NCBI GenBank assembly: GCA_003993805.1
Contig: RSEF01000002.1
Span: 10,289,463 to 10,353,462 of the forward strand
DNA length: 64,000 nucleotides
Direction of reading: 5' to 3'
Source: Himantopus leucocephalus
Lineage: Eukaryota; Chordata; Aves; Charadriiformes; Recurvirostridae
Shown: in pieces, positions 49,270 to 62,400 of the stretch
Layout of the letters: each line of letters begins with the position of its first letter
Numbering within the stretch: position 1 is the first letter of the stretch
Position numbers and translations under genes: made by a program
Notes under the pieces: model-generated
Databases searched by the model: none
What the model was told of the DNA's origin: nothing
What the model saw: only the letters and a program-made list of their open reading frames with translations

Positions 49270-50940
49270 TAGGTCCCATTTAAGAGCTTCCAAGAGAGGA
49301 TGTGGCTGTCCCGGTCTGGGGGTGAAGAAGCCACCTCTGGGCCTGGGGGAGATGATCGCCTTGCCTGCAGGAGGTGGGCATGGGTGAAGTAAGTAAAGGA
49401 GCAGTGGGAGAAGGTCAGAAGACTCTGCAACATCAGAGATATCAAAAAAGATGTTGAAGGATCTTGTCTCAGACCCTGCATGAAAGCTGATTGGGCTGGT
49501 AAATGAAGACTCCTGTGAAGGCGAAGGCTGGACGCTGGTGACTTCAGGCACCGAGAGGAAGGGTCCTGCTCTGCTGACAGATTCAGTGCTCTAGTTCTGG
49601 GGCTGGGAGCTCTGTCCTGCCTGGGGAGGACAACTTTAAACCCAGAACAACAGGGGAGGGAGATGATGGCCCACAGTCAGGCAAGGAAGTGGTACACCAG
49701 GCTGGCAAGAAAAGGGAGGTGTGGACAAAAGACACTCTGGTGAACAGGGCTGAAGGAGGCCCACCTCAAACAATGCACAAAAATAAGGAGAAGCTGAGCA
49801 CACAACTCCATGCAGAAAGCTTTCATATTTTTCCTGGGAAACCATCACAGCTGGGTGCCTCTCTGTGCCTGTACACTAATGCATGCAGCATGGGGAATAA
49901 GCAGGATGAATTTATGTTTGTGTCCAGTTGTAGAGCTACAATCTCAACAGGATCACGGAAATGTGGTGGGACAGCTCATGCGACTGTAGTGCTTTGATGG
50001 ATGGATACAGGCTCTTTAGGACAGACATGCCAGGATACTGAGGAGCAGGAGTTTCCCTTTACATGAGAGAGCAGCAGAGATGCATGGAGCTCTGCCTGGT
50101 GATGCATGAAGAGCCAGATGAGAGCTTATAGGTCAGGATTAGTGGGCAGACCAATGTGGGTGATGTTGTGGTGAGCGTTTGCTACCAACTGACCGGTCAG
50201 GAAGAAGTAGATGAGGCCTTCTTCATTTAACTGGAAGAAGCCTCACACTCAAATGCCCTGGTCCTCATGGCGGACCTTAAACGTTACCTGCTGAAGGCAC
50301 AACAACTTGGGCACAACAAACCAGGAGGTCTGTGGAGGCCATGGATGACAATGTCCTGACACAGGCGATCAAGGAGCTGATGAAGGGAGATGCTCTGCTG
50401 GACCTCACACTTTCAAACGAGGAGAAAAATCAGGGTAAGGTGAAAGCTGGGGGCAGTCTTGGCTGCACACACCATGAGGTGGTGAAGCTCAGGATCATGA
50501 GAGGAAATATCATGACAAAAAGCATTAAGCCCTGGATTTCAGGAGAGCAGATTTTGGCCTGTTCAGGGACTTGCTTGGAAGAATCCCACGGGATACAGCC
50601 CTGGAGTGAAAAGAGATGCAGGAACGTTGTTGGATTTTCAAGTATCACTTCTGCCAAGCTTAAGAATGGTTCATCCTGTTGTGTATGAAAACAAGCAGAG
50701 GAGGTAGGAGGCCTGTGTGGATGAGCACATTGCTCCTGATGCAACTCAAACATTACAAGGGAGTGGAGAAGAGGCAGAGGCAGGGACAGGTGACATGGGA
50801 GGAATATAGAGGCATTGTCTGATTGTGCATGGATGGGGTTAGGAAAACCAAAGCTCGTCTGGAGCTGAATTCAGTGAGGGAATAAGAATGGCTTCTATGG
50901 GTACATCAGCAGCAAAAGAAAGTTTAGGGAAAATACAGAT
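49270..50940 (+). mobile_element. Degenerate CR1 LINE body with ORF2 endonuclease-region remnants
   Basis: This is a plus-strand CR1 segment. A GC-richer upstream part (49270-49840, probably the ORF1 to ORF2 junction) precedes ORF2 remnants. These read 'LYTNACSMGNKQDE' near 49870, 'EAFF' near 50210, 'GDALLDLTLSNEE' near 50385, 'GGSLGCTHHEVVKL' near 50450 and an 'LELN'-like segment near 50860. They are the successive motifs of the N-terminal apurinic-like endonuclease region of CR1 ORF2. Reading frame shifts and stops break the frame several times, and the reverse transcriptase part is absent after about 50940. The element is inactive. Confidence 0.85.
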
Positions 50941-53596
50941 ATGCTGCAAGTATTATTTAGCTATTAAGCATGTTCTATAAAGCCTATATACTGCAATTCC
51001 TTGTTGGGAACAGTTAAGGTTTTTCTAAGATTATCATTCTTACTAAATCACGTTTGTGGTGAGTCTACAGTATTCAGTAAAGTCTAAAGACCTTTTCTCC
51101 AAGAAATGTTAAGGCTCCCTTTGGAAAGCAGAAGAGTTTGTAAGATCCTGTAGTTTTTAAGGTCTTTAAAGACAATCCAAATTTGGCAAAACTGGTACTC
51201 AAGATCAAGTCCCATATAATGGACTGGAGGTAATGACTGAATTCTATGATCTGGAGACACATTCTCAAAATTTTTTCCTTTTAAATTGGGCACAGAAGAG
51301 ATTTTTTTGTCTTGCCTCTTCCAGTTTAAGTCCTTAAGTGCATTAATATTCTCCTCAGGTTTCTACAAGCTTCTCTACATTTTTGACATTGCATCGCTAC
51401 AAACACAGTGCATTTCCACTTGTATTCTGGGAGCAGGCTAGTCCACAACACATATGTATTCTAACCACACCTAGAATCTGCCAGAGTCCAGCCAAATAAG
51501 CAACTATCGTGATTCTGGAGATTTAAAAATATGTATTTCAAGAAAAAAATGATGTCCTATTTTCTGTTCTTCAGGGAACAAAAGAGGGTTTATTTCACCT
51601 CAACAAAGAGAACCATGTCTGCTTGGATTTCCTTGCCCTGGATTTTAATGGGGTTATTTTAATTTATAACTGCCTTCTTATATTAAAGAATGTATCAGTA
51701 AATGTACCATTTAGTATGGAACTCTGATTCTGCTTTTAAGTTCTGCTTGATGGATTATCTTGTATTCTGTAACCTAATATCACTGATGGTTATGTAGGGC
51801 ATCACTATAAATTAGATTATTTAATGTGAGATGATACAGTGTTTCATTTTTAATATTTTATTGTATTATAGAATGAGTATCTGGCTAAGCAGAGCACAGA
51901 GATGACTTGTCAGCATAAAGAAACTGGCAACTGGGATACAGGTTTCCTCCAGGTACACATCTGACCTTGGACAGTGAGCTAGTCAGTGTAATATTCCTCT
52001 TTAATACAATGTTTAGTAATAGAAAATATCAACATTTATTCCAGCAGCTGAAGAGTAGAGCTGGCAGAACTGTTCCTGAGGCTTTCTCATGGCTCTGGCA
52101 AATGGCAGTTTCTGGGGATGGAAAGACCACCACCACTGCCACAAACGAAGGTGAGCTACTCCACATTCCCTTAGATGGCACTGCTTAGTCCTGCCTGTGG
52201 CATTCTAACATCTGTCACTTAAACACACACTCGCCAATAACTGCTGCTATCTAAAGTAAAAGGTAATTATTTTCAGGGCACAAAATATCAGCTTTCCAAG
52301 AACAACACTTTTCATAAGCACTTATTTCAATGGACATCATCTATCAAACATGGTTTTGTAAGATGCTAGAAACCCTTATGCACAGACCTAAAGTAGATAC
52401 TTCTACCCATTAGATCTCTGACACGAAAAATGCCCTTAACAAAAGACACATGTTCAATATCCATAAAGCACAACTGAAATTAAAGGAATATCAACATTTT
52501 AGATTTCTGTAATAGGAGGGAATTATTTTCAGTGGAACTGACCCTACCATAGTGTGTTGCACTGTTTGGAATTTTGCGCTTTGTGCAACGGCAGTACCAT
52601 ATAACAAACTGTGGTAACATGTAAAGGAAGAGAATTCAGTACTTGCCCTATACTGCAACAAGAAGGTGAATCGCTCTAAGCTAGCAAGTCCACCAACCCA
52701 TGCATTTCTTGTAGGTACATACTCACTTTCCTTAATGCAGAGTGTGAATGTCCACAACATGTAATATATTAATTCTGTAAGCCCACTGTAAGGTAGAAAT
52801 ATATTACCATCTTCATGCTGTAGCTTAACCAGAAAACAAAGTGACATATGAAGTCACAGAGGAAGCCTACAGCAGTGTCTCACCTCCAGGGGTGTTGCCC
52901 TAAACACTACGTCATCCTATGTCTCATATTTGGATGTAAGAGCCGTAACCTTTTTTCTGATTTATTGGTAAAACTTCTGTGGCAAATAATCAACTTCATT
53001 TTTTCCTCTGAAATCTTTCATGCCCACAAAAAGAGCAACATCTTATTCACAATAAAATCACCTGCATCTTCTTTCAGTAACATTTATTCTAGCATCTTCA
53101 ATTACCTTAAATATCTTACTCTTTTGCCACTGATGAAAATGCAGTACCAAGAATGCTGAGATGGAAGGCACACAACCGTTCTCAGCAGAGCTCGTAACAC
53201 TGACTGTGCCAAAGCTTCCCTTTGGTGAATGAGGACCGAACACAACAGGCCCACCGATGCCAAAGGAAATGACAAGGAGGTGCAAAAATAAGGACAGGAC
53301 ACTATTACCACTGTAACCAAAGAGAAAAAGGAAAAAAACCAAACACAATACTTTTCCAGTGGAATTCTTTGAATAAAATGGGGGGAGAGGGGAAGGGGAA
53401 TCCCTGACCAGAGTAATCTGTCCAGGTATTCAGTGTACGTGCAACATATCTTACTGGGGTTTCCCTAAAAAATGTCATATTCTGGCACGGAAAAAGGGGA
53501 TGCAGAGAGACAGCACATTGTTATTCTGAAACTCTTGTTTTCCCAGAATGCAGGGACCACATAAGAAGCTGTCTGAATATGCCTCACCATGCTTAA

Positions 53597-53619
53597 NGGG
53601 GGGGGGGGGGGGGGGAGGG
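53597..53619 (+). repeat. N followed by an 18-bp G homopolymer
   Basis: An N at 53597 is followed by 18 G (53598-53615), A and three G. The true length is uncertain, as sequencing and assembly are unreliable in such runs. It has G-quadruplex potential. Confidence 0.8.
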
Positions 53620-55621
53620 CAGGTTTTCTTCCTTGCAACTAGCACAGTAACCGAGCCAGAATAATTACATACAGCAGACCACAGCTAAATATTGATTCCA
53701 ATGTCATTGCAAAAAGAAAAGGTGAGAGAACAGCAGCTTGAAAATAATGATGTAAAAATCTATGAAATAATGGTGGAGACAAATAGACCTACAGCAATTA
53801 TACACGGAGCAGTTCAAAAGCTCTGCTGGATTAGGAAAAACAGCTGATGACTCAGTACCTCCTGTGAAAACGGTTCCTCCTCACTTGATATCTACGCAGC
53901 CCTTCTGCCTGGAACTAAGCTGGCATGACAGGCACAAATTCAGGCAAGGAAAAACCTGCTAATTAGAGGAGTCACTCCAGTTTAGTTCCAGGTGTCATCA
54001 CTTAACCAGCTTTTGCATCTAGATATCCTAGTTAGCACAGCATCGTGCTACAGTGCTAAAGAAGAATTGATAACAACAAATGAGACGGACAGGCACTGGC
54101 CCCGTGCAGCAGGATCTATCATTCCAATGTCTTATATATGAATGAATTCCAATATTTCTCTAAATGGTATTGCACTTTTTAGACAGTAATATCTATGACA
54201 ATATCTGTTCATTGTTTGAGGGCACCTGCAAACCTCTAACATGGGAGGGGCTGAAAGACTTACTCCTTTTTTTCCTGGCATTTGCATTTCACAGAAACAG
54301 ACGTTTCTTAATGCAACTTCTGCATCTGCTGTGAAACATAACTCCTATTACTTTAGAACCAATTATACACTTGATTGCTGCATAATCTGCAGGAATAAAA
54401 GTTAGTTCCTTCTCCAGAAGAGCCGACATTGGAAAAGATCTATTGACTATGAGTGCAGGAGAAACCCATTGTGACCATTCTGTGGGGCTGCAGTGAGTGC
54501 AAGGACATACAAAACTTCCAGCAATTATAATCCTCTTCTTGTATGTTTTTGGTACTTTGTGGAAACAGTAAAAGAGTGACTGGCCAGGAGAACCTCAAAA
54601 AAATGTTTCTCTTTGCTGAAGAATAAATACTATGATCCATGACAGAGGTTTTTTTGAATTATAACTGCTGCCTCTGAAGTTGTGCAGAAATGCTTCCCCC
54701 AGCATCTGATGTGTCACGGTTATCATTAGTATCTGTCAGGGCTGTTACAGATTCTGATTAAAAAAAAAAAAAGGAAAAGAGCAGCACAGCAGAACTTCTG
54801 CTTTTGAAATTGGAGTTTAACAAGTCCTGTGAACTGTACTTCAGTGCTGTCAACGCAGACAAATATTCATTGCATGTTGTTCGAGCAGTCCTACTGCTTG
54901 CTCCTTCCTTTTGACAACAGCGCCCACGTATAGACCTGACTTGTCCTTAAAGCAAATATTTTGAACCTGGATGTGCTCATTTTGGGATAACTTAGATCAA
55001 AGCATCCTGAAAACTTCAGGTTCTTTGGATTCCTTGAGCACTTCAGCTACAGGTACACACTAGACAGTCTCTCGCACCTGAAGCTCTCCCTGACTTCAGC
55101 CGTGCCACCAAGCGAACCAGCAAAGGAAACTTCTTCACACTGTACTTTTTTTTTTTTTTTGGATAAATAGAGGGGTCCAAGCCTGTCAGCCACACAGGTT
55201 TTACGAAAACTGAGTTCAGGGTCATAGTAACTATTAATCTTTGCATAGATATCATTGGGGGAAATGTACCACAGAAACCTCACGTGAGCCCTCTGCACCT
55301 GGGCAGAACCTCACTCTAAAAGATGTAATGTAATGAAACTGGTAAAATATTCCAATAAGAACAATTAACAGAAACTTTTTTGTGGCAGAATTTAAACCCC
55401 CAAAGTGGGTCTCTGTTGAGCCATAAATAGCAAGATCAGAAAAAGAGAGGAAATCTAAGGAATGAAGATTTTTACAGAGAGAGGCATATACAGAACAGGG
55501 CAAAAGTACAGCCTAACAATTTTTGAAGTCCTATTGTGCCACCAACATCCTCATATTGCTAGAAAGTATCACACTAACTGGGAATAATACAGCCTATTCA
55601 CTGAAAACCACCAATACTGTG

Positions 55622-55696
55622 CTGAAGGCCAGGGGGCTGATGTCATCAAAACCAAAGANCTGAAGGCCAGGGGGCTGATGTCATCAAAAACAAAGG
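55622..55696 (+). repeat. 37-bp direct duplication joined by a single N
   Basis: Positions 55622-55658 and 55660-55696 are copies with one or two mismatches, and the N at 55659 is exactly between them. The geometry matches the duplications at 21.7 and 31.5 kb. Confidence 0.88.
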
Positions 55697-57309
55697 GAGA
55701 CTTTGGGCTATCGGGTGCACCACGGAAAGGATGGATTTTTTTCATCGACATTTTTGCATAGTCATTTACACCCACAAAAAGTGAATATATCACGCTTTTA
55801 TTCCAATTTAAGAGTGTTTTTCACTTGTTCTACAAAGGCAGTAATGGCGGCTCATGTCATAGGACAAATGAAAGGAACGAGCCCTTTAGTGACAGCCACA
55901 TTTAGGAAATACATTCCCTCTTGCGCTCAAGTTAGTGGCTCCCTTTCTATTGACACAGGAGCTCATACTGGTAAGGGCCCAATTCTTCCAACAGCTTTGG
56001 AAGACTTAATTTGTTAAGACTTTGGCTGTGATCTGAGAAAGGCTGAAGCATTTTTCCAAGGTGCCAGAAGTGAGGGCTTTTTTGCATTCTGATCTTCTGA
56101 CATAGATTTTCTCAGATCCAATATCTGCCATTATTTATACAGCTCTGTTGGCATGTTTGGCATTCTGCAGGCTAGTAAGAAGTCAAGAACCATGCTCTGA
56201 GGAATTCATCATCTAAAAATTGGCATATAATTTAATGAGTCAGGACAAAAGAAAACAAGATAAATAGAAAATTGCTCCTGGGAAAGTTCCACTTTTTATT
56301 TTTAATCGCAAAGAATTCAGATCATTCAGGCTGCTTCTGTTTCAGATTTGTTTCTTTTTTTCAATGATTAGACATGGAAGAGAGAAAGAGGTCAGACACA
56401 GTGACCAAAAGTTCCTCTTAGGAAGGATGAAATAGAAACTACAAAGGGAATAACAAATTTCAGAACCAAACCCTCTTACTCTCCTGCCCAGCCTCTCCTT
56501 TGTTACCAAAGAAGAACAAACCAGGAGATTTCAAGGGGAAACTTTTTATTTCCTGAAAATTGGGGTATCTTCAAAGCGATGCAAAACCCACCCACCCTTT
56601 GCTCCCACCTTTCCTGGGAGATGCAGCATGAGGTCGGGTGTCCGGCTGTGCACAGAGAGGGCTGCTGTGAGCATCACTGGAGCTGGCACACGCTCACGTA
56701 CCTTAGTGCACTTGTAGGACCACCCTCCAATACTCTAACAAGTGTTTGGCCCTGGAACCACCTAGACCCAGGGGACCTGACACATAGTTCCCATCACGTT
56801 ACTCCTTTCCATCCCACTTGCCATTTTTCCCCTCCTTCTGCAACACAACCCACATTTAGCAAACACATTCACGCTATCAAGTTTAAATACACTTTAATTT
56901 TTCTCTGCCTTTGCACTCGACGTTGTCCCCACAGAAGGAGACATGAATTTCACTGGCAATTATATTCTGAGTAACTCAGGTAGTCCTGAAATATAGAACA
57001 GTGAACATTGTGTGTTTTCTCTATCTCATTTAGGCTTGTAGATTTTTTTTTAACAAAATCTCTTTTCTCTGGCAATTCTCTGCTGATCATTAGCTATAAA
57101 TAGATTATATTGATGCATGTAAAAGCCTGCTTATTTTATAAACTACAGCTATAATTTTATTTTAAGGTAAATGACCGTCAAGGAAAAGAGCAAAAAGGCA
57201 CATATGTTAGAGGTATGCAAGATAATGCTTAAACTACCTGTGAGGTTCTCCTCACCTATCCTGATTCCAAATGCAAGAACAGGGAATACAGCTGAATTAC
57301 AGGCCAACA

Positions 57310-57334
57310 GNGAAACAAAAAAAAAAAAAAAAAA
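57310..57334. repeat. Single N beside an A homopolymer
   Basis: An isolated N at 57310 is followed by GAAAC and a long A-run. It is an unresolved base at a low-complexity join. Confidence 0.8.
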
Positions 57335-59413
57335 GAAATATACAGAACAAATCCACTGTTGCAAGATATTTCCAAAATTCACACGGAATGAAACAGTAAC
57401 AGGAATATTTGAAGTTACTTAAAAAGAATCTGCCATGCATCCCAGAGAAGGAACATGGACTAAACCTTGGTGTCTTAGGGAATTCCTAGGGAATTAAGTT
57501 TTCACTGTACATTTCTTACTAAAAATTGGTGGAAAGTGGTATTTCAGCATTAAAGGAGAAAGCTGGGAGTAAAGAAGACTTTTCTTCTCCTGGACTGTAT
57601 ATATTGTCTTGTTGTATTTATAATTTGTCCATTTGACAGGAATATTTTTCCTTTCTGTATAGTTATGTTACTTCAGTAGAGAAGGCAATGGAGGAAGCAA
57701 ATTGGTTGTCTTGACTTTGGTATGAAAAAAGTTAAATCTTCTTTCCAAGGTGGAATTTAAGTGCACCCATTCAGCTTGGTAAAACTAACATGAACGTGAA
57801 CCAATAACATACTGTGACTCAAGGAGCTGAAGGTGCACAAGTTCACAGCAAAACTATATTAAAGAAAGGAAGATTCACTTGTGAAATGGAGAAAATCACT
57901 AATGCAACTCACTATTAGCTTTCAGTTAGCAGACGTAGCTTTCGCTATACATTGTGAAGTTCAGTTTGTTAGACTTAAAATAGAAAGAGCTAGCGAACAG
58001 TGAATAAAAAATTGCTGGTCTGTTTTTGCTTTCTTTGCCACATCCTAAAGGTAGTTTCTAGTTTTGAATATAATGTGCTATCAACTGATTGTACATTATC
58101 ATCAGTTGGCCAGAAGCCTGATGATGAGATCGCATTGGTCTTCAGCAAGGAATATAAAAAAAGAGTCTGGTCGTGATCAGACCCCAATCTCTGTGAATCG
58201 GTACAAACTGCTCAGCAGTGATCTGTTGGGCAGCGGACTAAGGAATCTGAAATGGCACATGATAGAGGATGAAAGCAGGGCATGTACATGTGTGCAATGA
58301 AAAAAATGAGCTTCTCAGAAGTCATTTTGCATAGAGGTAAATGCTGCTGCATCTCCAAGAGGTAAGGGCTGCTGCATCTCCACTCCTATCAGATTTGAAG
58401 TTGATGACTCTCTCAAACTTGATTTTCCCAATGGAGCAGAGGACAGACTTTCCTGTTCCTGTATCTGTTATGTTTCCCCCAACCTGATTTGCAGACTGGC
58501 AATTATAATGTCTCCTATTGCTGTTTTTTAAATCACAAAATTTGAAAACAATCTAGTTAAGGACACAGACAAAAAATCCCCAAGAGAGGACTGGGGACAG
58601 GAGACATGCCAGATTTTCTCAGATAATGAGCTTTTAAAGCTCATTTATTGGCATAAAAATTCCATATCAAAAAAGAAGTTGCCACTTCTTCTTTTCTTGT
58701 TACAGTAGAAAGAGAGTGTTTGGAATACGCAAAACTTTAATATTGGATCTGCACCAGGAAACAAAGCCAGGGGATCTGGCCAGGAAGTACGTGCTCTGAA
58801 AAATGAGCAAATCCAAGATGGCAGTGGCTGAAGGACAAAACACTGGAGATTTCAGGATTGTTTCAGTATGAAAGGCTCCGTGAAACACAATGAATCCCTG
58901 TCAAGTGCTTCTTTTAAGAGCCAGCTCTGAAAACTTTCCAGAATACAATTCTACTTTTGTCTCTTTTGCAAACAACTACAGGGCAAATTCAGGGCAACTC
59001 TGTTCTAGAGAGATGCATCCTCCAAACAGGGCTGCTAATATTAAAATATCCCTAGTGCCAAGTTTGCAAGTCTGAAGATGCCCTTGTGAAGCAACGATAT
59101 GCTAACTAAATCATACTGTCTATTATGTTTATAATCTGTCCTGTGTCCAACATTGGGAGAAGCAGGTGCATCCTCTCAAAGAGCTTCCATAAAGCGTTCT
59201 TTCTCTGCATTTTTAGACACAATTACTTTGCAGTAAATGTATATATTAGGGAATTCTATAAATAAATTACATTATAAAACAATCCCCATGAAGATGCTAG
59301 AAGCTACCGCACAGGTTTCAAGAAGCTAGTCAATAAAGAATTATCCTTTCTTTACTTCCAAACAATAGCAGCATGGTCTCTAGATTCATTTGCACACTTG
59401 TTCTTTCTCTTAC

Positions 59414-59495
59414 CAGCTGTTGCCCTTTTGGACCCCAACCAGCATACTGAAGCTTTGCATTGCTGACCTCAGGGGGATACAAATTCTGGGGATCC
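59414..59495 (-). CDS. DPP6: DPP6 internal coding exon A (beta-propeller)
   Basis: This is the most 5' DPP6 exon in the window: 82 nt, read on the minus strand. The first base completes a codon begun in the previous exon (phase 2 intron). It then encodes 27 residues that include [20 protein letters not shown] and end in Leu. This matches the DPP6 propeller segment after the 'KIPHG' motif as I remember it in mammals. The acceptor is TTTTTGCAG with a pyrimidine-rich tract, and the donor is CTG|GTAAGAG, leaving phase 0. DPP6 is a single-pass type II membrane protein, a catalytically dead S9B peptidase relative that acts as an auxiliary subunit of Kv4 potassium channels in neurons. This exon belongs to the extracellular propeller. 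The preceding exon was not found up to position 64000. Confidence 0.95.
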
Positions 59496-62400
59496 CTGCA
59501 AAAAGAGAAAAATAAGATTTCAGCTTCAGAAATGTCCTTATTTAAGCTGGCGCACACCTGCTTTGGAAATCCACCATGACCTCGTAAGGTATCTTTCAGC
59601 TGGAATCATCTAATATTTAGTGCCAAACTTCAGTAGGTTTTTTACCATAAAGTAATCACTATACCACTAGCAAGCATTGTAAGAACAAGTATTTAACTGA
59701 CAATTTCTGTTTCTTGTTGATATGAAGTTAAACACATTAGTTCCACTGTTGACTTGCCTAAGCTTAAGCCTTAGTCAAGGGATGGCACACAAAGCAATTG
59801 TATTTATCAACACTAATGATGTCCACAAAGGATAAACAATAATTATATTTTTGAAACATATTGCCACAAGAAAAATATGATTTCATTCTCTTCAGTCCAT
59901 GGCTTTTCTGCCTAATAATTTCCTTTGAACATGATGGCAGAATAGTTTAGCAACTGTATAACAATTGATATGCAGTCTGGCTTCGAAGGGAAAATCTCCC
60001 ATTAATACCAAATACCTCATTTTTTTAGAAAATAAAATCAAAATGCTTTTCTTGTTCTTTCATCCATTACCTTCATCTTGTAGCAGAACATCAGTGAGAC
60101 GTAGCAAATGCAATATAGAAAAAGGTGGCTTTTTGGTAAATGTCAGAGCAGCATAATGTCGTTTTATCACAGCACAGACAGCATTGCCTTGACCGTATTT
60201 ACACTCAGCACAAATAATTACATTATATATTCCGAAGTCACATTGCTACAGCTCTGTGTATAGTAATATTCTACAAACAAGAACACCAATAAAGTCTGTA
60301 TTCAGCATGCCTCATTAGCAGATCTCAAACTGCTTTAAAAAGTAAGGGTATTATCTTCACTGGTCAACAGATGGGAATAACAAGGTAATTTGTGGCCAAC
60401 ATCACCCAAAAACAGAGAAAAGAGCCAAAGCCTGCCTAGCCCTTAAGCAAAAGGCCTTCTCTTCTTGTACAGAGTTTATTTCTTCATTAAAGGCAATGTT
60501 TTCCAGACCGTATTTTCAAAACAGAACAGAACTGAATGCAATAATTAGACACTAACTGAATTCTCTTTATTGCCTGTTTTGTGACCTGGTGCTGTATCAC
60601 AGTTGTGCTCCAGCTCTGCTCTTTCAGGCACGATCTCCCTTGGCTGCATATTCCTGCTGCACTGGGGCTGTTGTAGCAAGTCCAAAGACAGCAGGAAGAG
60701 GAATATTTAGAAATTGATTTTGCGCGGACTGTCCAATGTGAAGAAAACCCTAGCTTTTCCTGTGAACTTCTGCTCAGAGGCCAGCTAGAATCAGGGCAGA
60801 CCCTAGATGAGGACACAGATGCCTACAGTTTTGCCCTTCCATAACTCCTGCAGTTGGAACAGCAACTTCTGCTCTCCTGATAGAAGGTGTGTATCAGCAA
60901 TTATAAACCATAACCCACAAAGTCTGCAAGGCCCCTGGGAAGAGGTCCATGGAGTTAATTAAACATTAAAGTGCTCAAGAAGACAGGTTTGTTGCAGAGG
61001 GGATCGATTAGGAATGGGGAGGGGTAAGAGTGGTTTGTTGAGGCACTGACCCTTCAAGTCTGAGCATAGTGCAGGGTTCCCAGACAGCTTTTGGCTCTAC
61101 AGGCAAAGTGTCATCCACAACCGCTGCTGGTGGAGTAAAATTATAGATTTTCTTCTGGTTTTTAACCATAAGGTGTCTTTGTGGGTAGCCTAAAGTTATT
61201 TTTGTAAGGTATGGATAAGAGAACAGATAACTGTCATAATAAACTCCTACTAATAGCAGCCACAAAATTCCCATTCCAGGAAGAAGGATAGCCATACAAC
61301 TTCTGGATCTTCGCAAGCTTGGATGCATTAACTACTTAAGTTTCAAGTCAGCTGTTTCTCTTAAGACCCAATCTCTTTGGTTAGCTATCTTGATTATCTC
61401 AACAGAGAGTAACCTCTGAGTGCAGGAGGAAGAGAGAAAAATAGTGAATCAAATCAAAACCTCTTATGAGAGAAAAAAAAAAAAGTACTGAAAAGTACTA
61501 GTTATTAGGGTTTTCTACTCATGTGAGGAAAGGAGCAAGATATTATAAATAGAGGGGAAAATATCATCCCCAAACAAACAGATTACACAATTGTAAGTAT
61601 TCAAACCTGTAATGCTTCAGATAACACAGGTGGAACTAAGGGACAGACATACCAATTACAGCCAATAATTCAGACCAGAGTTTTGCTCTCTGCATCATCT
61701 TTTAGAAGAGGAAAACTCTAATGCAAAGAGAAAAGCTGCATAAACCAGCTCTGGTAGCTGATAAGGCAGAAGGAAAAGCCCTCCATTTGGTCTACCAGCA
61801 AAAGGCTCTGCTGCAGACTAAAAAGCAAAGTCATCTTCCCTTTCTCTGATATGGCTGAGGAAAAATAGAGTTGCATCTCCTGAGTTCCTTCTGAAGTTGT
61901 TCAGAATGGCTGGGAAATTTCTTTTGTAGCAAAATCTTGTTTGTTTGCCTTGAAACCTTTTGATAAATATGTGGATAGAAAGGCTGACTGATGGAATTTC
62001 GTATCGCCTGGAGGCACCTGATTTACAAACCTAGTTACCATAAACTGCATCTATATTCAGCACGTAACAGCATGCCTGTCCAAGTTGTGATGTAGACCAC
62101 TGGAGGCAGGGGGTAGCCATGCATCCATCCTCATGTTCAGAGTTATTCTTTTCTACCATGGGCAGTCTAAAGCAGTCTAAGATCCTAGTTTCCCCCCACA
62201 AACACTCCTGAGATGGACATTTTCTTCTTGGTAGATTTTGGCTTCTTCCTCATCTCTTTTGAGGAGAAACCTCTACCCTAGAGTAGCAAAATTCATCCCC
62301 TCACTTGCAGGAAACTTCAGTGTCGCATCCAGGGGGACTGAGAAGACATCCCTCCTTGTCAAGCCTGATCTAGCAGGCTTCAGAGAAACTGTAGGACTGA

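Larger units (their letters stand above)
40107..59413 (-). other. DPP6: DPP6 intron between exons A and B (about 19.3 kb)
   Basis: No coding exon is recognised. A GC-richer patch at 40.6-41.0 kb carries overlapping ORFs without recognisable domains. The intron holds a CR1 tail, an ancient CR1/L3-like relic, a solo LTR, a degenerate CR1 ORF2 body, a poly-G run and a small duplication at an N. The remaining sequence is AT-rich and I see nothing specific in it, except the homeodomain-motif-rich block near 48 kb. Confidence 0.8.

Noticed and set aside
50332..50688. 118-codon plus-strand ORF with protein-like motifs
   Set aside because: The motifs are those of the CR1 ORF2 endonuclease region, so it is recorded as a degenerate LINE and not as a host gene.
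58625..58645. Small palindrome with 9-10 bp arms (ATGAGCTTT / AAAGCTCAT)
   Set aside because: Arms of this length are expected by chance several times in 64 kb of AT-rich sequence.
2806..59495. Assignment of the exons to DPP10 instead of DPP6
   Set aside because: The segments [39 protein letters not shown] and KHEDESE match DPP6 and differ from DPP10 as I remember it.
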